Shown here piece by piece: positions 6,190-9,388 of a stretch of DNA of 9,388 bases. The notes beneath the pieces were generated by a model. The model worked only from the letters and a program-made list of their open reading frames with translations, was not told the DNA's origin and did no database searches. The position numbers and the translations under genes are program-made. Source of the stretch: Burkholderiaceae bacterium (lineage in GTDB: Bacteria > Pseudomonadota > Gammaproteobacteria > Burkholderiales > Burkholderiaceae_E); NCBI GenBank assembly GCA_019428955.1, contig JAHYJF010000133.1:1-9388 (forward strand). Reading direction: 5' to 3'. The number at the start of each line of letters is the position of its first letter. Within the stretch, counting starts at the first letter, position 1.

Positions 6190-8270
6190 GATTTCTTTCC
6201 TTTTTTGCGTTGAATTCCAGGGGCCGCACGGCGCACGACCTCGAGCACCGTACTGGCGACGTTATCCGGGGTAAGTCCGAACAGCGGGAAGAGTTCGCCG
6301 GCGGGGGCCGACTCGCCGAAACGATCGACGCCGACCACTGCGGCGCAGCCGTACTTCCACCAGGTGTCCGGCAGTCCGGCCTCGAGTGCCACCCTGGGCA
6401 GGCCGCTCGGCAGCACGTTGGAGCGGTAGGCATGGTCCTGACGATCGAAGACCGAGGTCGAGGGCATCGAGACCACCCGCACCGCCACGCCGCGTTCGGC
6501 CAGCAGTTTGCGAGCCGCCAGTGCCAGGCCGAGTTCCGAGCCGGTGGCGATCAGCACTGCCTGCGCTTCGTCAGCGTCGCGCAGCACGTAGCCGCCGCGC
6601 CAGATCGCATCGATCTGGCCGCTCGAACGGGACACGAAAGGCACCGCCTGGCGCGACAGCAGCAGGGCAGCAGGCCCATCGCGACGCGCAATCGCCGCCG
6701 CCCAGGCGATGGTGGTCTCGACCGGGTCACCCGGGCGCCAGACATCCATGTTGGGAATCAGGCGCAGTGACGCGGCGTGCTCGACTGCCTGGTGGGTCGG
6801 TCCATCCTCGCCGAGTCCGATCGAATCGTGGGTAAAAACGTGAATCACGCGCTGCTTCATCAGCGCCGCCATGCGCAGCGCGTTGCGGGAGTAGTCGGAG
6901 AAAGTGAGGAAGGTGCCGCCGTACGGGATGAAGCCGCCATGCAGCGCCAACCCGTTCATGATCGCGGCCATGCCGAACTCGCGCACCCCGTAGTTGATGT
7001 GCCGGCCGGTGAGCCGGCCGCCGCGATCGCGCATCGCTCCGGCGCCGGTGAAATCGGTCAGATTGCTGCCGGTCAGGTCGGCCGAGCCCCCCAGCATTTC
7101 GGGCAGCGCCGGGCCGAAGTGCTGCAGGGAATTCTGCGATGCCTTGCGGGTGGCAATGGTTGCGGCGGAGGCGACGGCCTGCTCGATCGCGGCATCGACC
7201 GCCTCATCGTAGGCCAGCCCGAGGCCGCCACGCATCCGGCGTTCAAACTCTGCGGCCAGTTCCGGCTCGGTGACCCGATAGCGAGCGAACAAGTCGTTCC
7301 ACGCGCTTTCCAGCCGCGCGCCGCGCTCGCGTCCCGACCAGGCGCTGTAGACGTCCTGGGGAATGTCAAACGGCTCGGCGCTCCAGCCGATGGCCGCGCG
7401 GGTCAGCGCGATCTCGGCTGCGCCCAGCGGCTCGCCGTGGGCCTTGGCAGTGCCGGCGCGCGCCGGAGAACCCTTGCCGATCACAGTCTTGCACTGGATC
7501 AGCGTCGGTGCGAACACGCCGTTGCGTCCGCTGCGGGCCCATTCGCGCGCCAGCGCGATGGCGCGGTCAACGGCGTCGACGTCGTGGCCGTCGACGGCCG
7601 GAATCACGTGCCAGCCGTAGGCCTCGAAACGGCGCACGGTGTCTTCCGAGAACCAGTCGGCCACCGGGCCGTCGATCGAGATGCCATTGTCGTCATAGAG
7701 GGCGATCAGGCGCGACAGCCGCCAGTTCGCCGCCAGCGAGCAGGCCTCATGGGAGATTCCCTCCATCAGGCAGCCGTCGCCCAGGAACACGTAGGTGTAG
7801 TGGTCCACGATCGGCAGTGCCGGGCGATTGAACTCGGCGGCCAGGAGTCGTTCGGCGAGCGCCATCCCGACCGCATTGGCCAGCCCCTGGCCCAGCGGGC
7901 CGGTGGTCGTCTCGACCCCCGGGGTGATACCTTGCTCCGGGTGCCCCGGCGTCTTCGAATGCAGCTGCCGGAACGACTTGAGGTCGTCGATCGACAGTTC
8001 GTAGCCGCTCAGGTGCAGCGCCGCGTAGAGCAGCATCGAGGCGTGCCCGTTGGAGAGCACGAACCGATCGCGGTCAAACCAGGCCGGATTCGCCGGGTTG
8101 TGGCGCAGGTTCCGCGACCACAGCGCGACCGCCATTTCGGCCATCCCCATGGGTGCTCCCGGGTGCCCGGAATTGGCCCGCTGCACTGCGTCCATGGCCA
8201 GGGCGCGAATCGCGTCGGCCATTTTCGCGGAACTTGAGGGCGTGGTCTCGTCGCGTCCGTTGGTAGGCAT
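6186..8270 (-). CDS. tkt: Transketolase
   Basis: This thiamine-diphosphate enzyme moves two-carbon ketol units between sugar phosphates, linking fructose-6-phosphate and glyceraldehyde-3-phosphate with pentose phosphates. It serves the pentose-phosphate pathway, the Calvin cycle, and ribose-5-phosphate supply for nucleotides. The 694-residue protein shows ANSGHPGAPMG at 32-42, GPLGQGLANAVG at 124-135, the ThDP/metal motif beginning GDGCLMEG at 164-171 and ending near DDNGISI at 193-199, the probable catalytic glutamate 431 in VREFGM, and the substrate loop HDSIGLGEDGPTHQ at 481-494. The C-terminal tail is lysine-rich. The first 16 residues precede the usual transketolase start; Met17 (ATG at 8222) is an alternative. 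The ATG at 8270 is the most upstream ATG before an in-frame stop at 8283-8285, and its Shine-Dalgarno sequence is weak. It is the first gene of the apparent operon. Confidence 0.97.
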   Translation of the reverse strand: MPTNGRDETTPSSSAKMADAIRALAMDAVQRANSGHPGAPMGMAEMAVALWSRNLRHNPANPAWFDRDRFVLSNGHASMLLYAALHLSGYELSIDDLKSFRQLHSKTPGHPEQGITPGVETTTGPLGQGLANAVGMALAERLLAAEFNRPALPIVDHYTYVFLGDGCLMEGISHEACSLAANWRLSRLIALYDDNGISIDGPVADWFSEDTVRRFEAYGWHVIPAVDGHDVDAVDRAIALAREWARSGRNGVFAPTLIQCKTVIGKGSPARAGTAKAHGEPLGAAEIALTRAAIGWSAEPFDIPQDVYSAWSGRERGARLESAWNDLFARYRVTEPELAAEFERRMRGGLGLAYDEAVDAAIEQAVASAATIATRKASQNSLQHFGPALPEMLGGSADLTGSNLTDFTGAGAMRDRGGRLTGRHINYGVREFGMAAIMNGLALHGGFIPYGGTFLTFSDYSRNALRMAALMKQRVIHVFTHDSIGLGEDGPTHQAVEHAASLRLIPNMDVWRPGDPVETTIAWAAAIARRDGPAALLLSRQAVPFVSRSSGQIDAIWRGGYVLRDADEAQAVLIATGSELGLALAARKLLAERGVAVRVVSMPSTSVFDRQDHAYRSNVLPSGLPRVALEAGLPDTWWKYGCAAVVGVDRFGESAPAGELFPLFGLTPDNVASTVLEVVRRAAPGIQRKKGKKS

Positions 8271-8349
8271 CTTGGTCTCGTTCTAGGATGAGGGTGCAGC
8301 AGCAGGCGGCAGCAGTGGCACACTTGGTGGGGAACTGGTGAAGAATTGG

Positions 8350-8358
8350 ATTTTAGCA
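8350..8358 (-). promoter_or_regulatory. Candidate extended -10 promoter element for the tkt operon
   Basis: On the minus strand this reads TGCTAAAAT, an extended -10 (TGn) followed by TAAAAT, five of six matches to the sigma70 consensus. No convincing -35 lies at the normal spacing, which an extended -10 can tolerate. It would start transcription near 8343, leaving a leader of about 70 nt before tkt. This is motif evidence only. Confidence 0.3.
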
Positions 8359-8364
8359 AAATGC

Positions 8365-8393
8365 GGGGGCCTTACCGGGCCCTAGGGGTGGGG
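8365..8393 (+). other. Four clustered G-runs, potential G-quadruplex sequence
   Basis: G-runs lie at 8365-8369 (5 G), 8377-8379 (3), 8385-8388 (4) and 8390-8393 (4), with loops of 7, 5 and 1 nt. This meets the usual G3+N1-7 folding rule. The cluster lies between the two candidate divergent -10 boxes and ends 5 nt before the plus-strand TATAAT. Folding is not shown by sequence alone, and G-runs are more common in GC-rich DNA. Confidence 0.35.
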
Positions 8394-8398
8394 TCCGT

Positions 8399-8404
8399 TA
8401 TAAT
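8399..8404 (+). promoter_or_regulatory. Sigma70-like -10 box (TATAAT) for the speD-speE fusion gene
   Basis: This is a perfect TATAAT hexamer in otherwise GC-rich DNA, upstream of the fused speD-speE gene and on the same strand. A start near 8410-8412 would give a leader of about 115 nt. The region where a -35 should lie (about 8376-8381) reads CGGGCC and does not match TTGACA, so an activator or other contacts may be needed. Confidence 0.5.
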
Positions 8405-8410
8405 TCCCCG

Positions 8411-8527
8411 CTTTCCAAACCACCATTGGCGGCGGACGCCCGGACGGGCTCCGTTATTTCCTGGTCAGCGCGGACTTTGCGGGCATTTCCCCGCCGATCA
8501 GCGCACCATCAACGAGGATGCGGCGAA
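8411..8527 (+). promoter_or_regulatory. Structured 5' leader of the speD-speE fusion gene
   Basis: This stretch has no convincing gene. It can form a weak CCAA/TTGG hairpin (8415-8429), a strong bulged hairpin followed by a T-rich run (8433-8459), and a five-base-pair GCGGG/CCCGC hairpin with a six-base loop (8479-8494). A GAGGA Shine-Dalgarno sequence at 8514-8518 lies 9 nt before the ATG at 8528. I do not recognise a known riboswitch or leader family. Regulation by polyamines or S-adenosylmethionine would fit the downstream gene but is inference. Confidence 0.35.
8433..8459 (+). terminator. Terminator-like (attenuator candidate) hairpin in the speD-speE leader
   Basis: CGGA (8433-8436), a bulged C, then GCCC (8438-8441) pair with GGGC (8446-8449) and TCCG (8450-8453) around a GGAC tetraloop. 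That gives an eight-base-pair stem, and two G-T pairs can extend it. TTATTT follows directly at 8454-8459. This is the layout of an intrinsic terminator, although the T-run is short and broken by an A. It lies about 70 nt before the start codon, so it could cause premature termination rather than end a gene. Confidence 0.35.
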
Positions 8528-9388
8528 ATGCAGGGACTGCATCTGACCGCCGATCTGCACGGTTGCAGGTGCAGTGATGCGGTCTTGCTGGATGCTGTAA
8601 CGCTCTCCGATATGTGCCGGAAGGCAGTTGCCGAAGCCGGTCTGCAGCGGGTCGACGAGCGTTTCTTCACGTTCCCCGATTACGAGGGGCAACCGGGCGG
8701 GGTGACTGGTGTCGTACTGCTGGCCGAGTCGCACCTCGCGGTGCACACCTGGCCGGAGCGCCGCGGCGCCACCCTCGACGTCTACGTATGCAATTTCTCG
8801 ACCGACAACTCGAGCAAGGCCGAGCACCTGATCGAGGCCCTGATAGCCGCCTTCGATCCCGACGAGCGCAACCTCAACCGCCTGTTGCGGGGCTCCCTGG
8901 AGCCCGATACCGACGCCGAGGAAATGCACGTCGAATGGCACAACGCCGGCTCGTTCTACGGCTACAAGGCTTCGCGCCGCCTCGAGACCCTGCGCACCAA
9001 GTATCAGACCCTCGAGGTGTTCGAGACCCCGCAGTTCGGCAAGCTATTTCGCCTCGACGGCATCTACATGACCTCGGAGAAGGACGAGTTCTTCTATCAC
9101 GAGGCGATCGTCCATCCCGGCGCGCTGAGCCACCCGGGTCCGCACAGCGCCCTGGTCATCGGCGGCGGCGACGGCGGCTCGAGCGAAGAACTGCTCAAGC
9201 ACCCGACGATGGAGCGGGTGGTGATGGCCGAGCTTGACGCCGAAGTGGTCAGGATCTCGCGCAAGTACCTCCACCAGGTGCACCGCGGCGTCTTCGACGA
9301 CCCGCGGCTCGAGGTCCACATCGGCGATGGCTGGGATTATGTCTCCGGCACCAAGGAGAGCTTTGACCTGGTGATTCTTGACCTGACC
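8528..9388 (+). CDS. Fused S-adenosylmethionine decarboxylase / spermidine synthase (SpeD-SpeE), 3' end cut by window edge
   Basis: One frame of 287 codons runs open to the right edge and carries two enzyme domains. Residues 1 to about 125 are a prokaryotic AdoMet decarboxylase. LLAESHLAVHTWPE at 64-77 gives the self-cleavage site Glu67-Ser68 (Ser68 becomes pyruvoyl), with His73 and Cys88; the 5 and 15 residue spacings equal those of Ser63, His68 and Cys83 in the Thermotoga maritima enzyme. Residues from about 134 on are an aminopropyltransferase: DGIYMTSEKDEFFYHEA at 177-193, the nucleotide-binding GGGDGGSSEELLKHP at 212-226, AELDAEVV at 234-241, GDGWDY at 266-271 and the start of the catalytic D-x-T-D motif at 285. 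The fusion would decarboxylate SAM and pass the aminopropyl group to putrescine, making spermidine. After self-processing, the SpeE part would stay attached to the pyruvoyl chain. The start has GAGGA 9 nt upstream. Confidence 0.93.
   Translation, partial: MQGLHLTADLHGCRCSDAVLLDAVTLSDMCRKAVAEAGLQRVDERFFTFPDYEGQPGGVTGVVLLAESHLAVHTWPERRGATLDVYVCNFSTDNSSKAEHLIEALIAAFDPDERNLNRLLRGSLEPDTDAEEMHVEWHNAGSFYGYKASRRLETLRTKYQTLEVFETPQFGKLFRLDGIYMTSEKDEFFYHEAIVHPGALSHPGPHSALVIGGGDGGSSEELLKHPTMERVVMAELDAEVVRISRKYLHQVHRGVFDDPRLEVHIGDGWDYVSGTKESFDLVILDLT

Larger units (their letters stand above)
1..8270 (-). other. Probable operon tkt-gap-pgk-pyk-fba-purC-purE
   Basis: Seven genes read in one direction with junctions of -4, 1, 50, 35, 30 and 5 nt. 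The 50 nt (pgk-pyk) and 42 nt (pyk-fba) junctions depend on the starts chosen here. I found no terminator with a T-run between any pair. Five genes encode sugar-phosphate enzymes and two encode consecutive purine steps. The order is one I recognise from betaproteobacteria. Co-transcription is inferred from spacing, not shown. Confidence 0.75.

Noticed and set aside
6186..6212. An A6 run near the end of tkt; a -1 shift there would read in frame into gap without a stop, giving a Tkt-GAPDH fusion.
   Set aside because: The tkt reading frame does not match a good slippery heptamer (it reads C AAA AAA), no stimulating stem is evident, and gap has its own Shine-Dalgarno sequence. The frame relation follows from any ATGA overlap.
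6777..8237. A 486-codon open frame on the plus strand, antisense to tkt.
   Set aside because: Same reason: it mirrors the transketolase codon pattern, has low-complexity composition and shows no family motif.
8294..8321. A CAG-rich imperfect repeat in the tkt leader with GTGC/GCAC ends.
   Set aside because: Only a short and imperfect repeat; the possible stems have many mismatches and no clear link to regulation.
8465..8504. A direct repeat of TCAGCGC at 8465-8471 and 8498-8504 in the speD-speE leader.
   Set aside because: Seven bases of GC-rich sequence twice in 40 nt can easily occur by chance, and nothing else supports an operator here.
8346..8546. A 66-codon frame crossing the divergent region and the start of the speD-speE fusion.
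   Set aside because: It begins upstream of the candidate promoter, overlaps the fusion gene out of frame and has no recognisable motif or good ribosome binding site.
8518..8577. A 19-codon ATG-initiated frame overlapping the SpeD start, considered as a regulatory upstream peptide.
   Set aside because: Its ATG overlaps the end of the GAGGA Shine-Dalgarno sequence, so the spacing cannot support initiation; that sequence is correctly spaced for the ATG at 8528.

Overview
The window is GC-rich, densely coded chromosomal DNA. The protein families and gene order suggest a betaproteobacterium, possibly of the Rhodocyclales/Nitrosomonadales type, but genus cannot be fixed from this sequence alone. 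No transposase, integrase, tRNA, rRNA or CRISPR array was seen. Nothing suggests recent horizontal transfer.

Positions 1 to 8270 hold seven minus-strand genes, read from right to left: tkt (transketolase), gap (glyceraldehyde-3-phosphate dehydrogenase), pgk (phosphoglycerate kinase), pyk (pyruvate kinase), fba (class II fructose-bisphosphate aldolase), purC (SAICAR synthetase) and purE (N5-CAIR mutase, cut by the left edge). tkt and gap overlap in an ATGA, gap and pgk are 1 nt apart, purC and purE are 5 nt apart, and the largest gap is about 50 nt. This looks like one operon. It joins the lower sugar-phosphate reactions (glycolysis, gluconeogenesis, or the regenerative part of a Calvin or pentose-phosphate cycle) to two consecutive steps of purine synthesis. 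Tkt can supply ribose-5-phosphate for PRPP, and PurE makes the CAIR that PurC uses. No RuBisCO, phosphoribulokinase or LysR regulator lies in the window, so autotrophy cannot be inferred.

Positions 8271 to 8527 are a divergent intergenic region. It holds a perfect sigma70-like -10 box (TATAAT) facing right, a weaker extended -10 facing left, four clustered G-runs between them, and a right-hand leader of about 115 nt. The leader contains a strong bulged hairpin followed by a T-rich stretch, which resembles an intrinsic terminator or attenuator.

Positions 8528 to 9388 hold the start of a plus-strand gene coding for a fused S-adenosylmethionine decarboxylase (SpeD) and spermidine synthase (SpeE), cut by the right edge inside the SpeE catalytic motif. 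This fusion type is already known in betaproteobacteria and other phyla. The least explained parts of the window are the structured leader of this gene and the divergent control region. I see no clearly new multi-gene system here.
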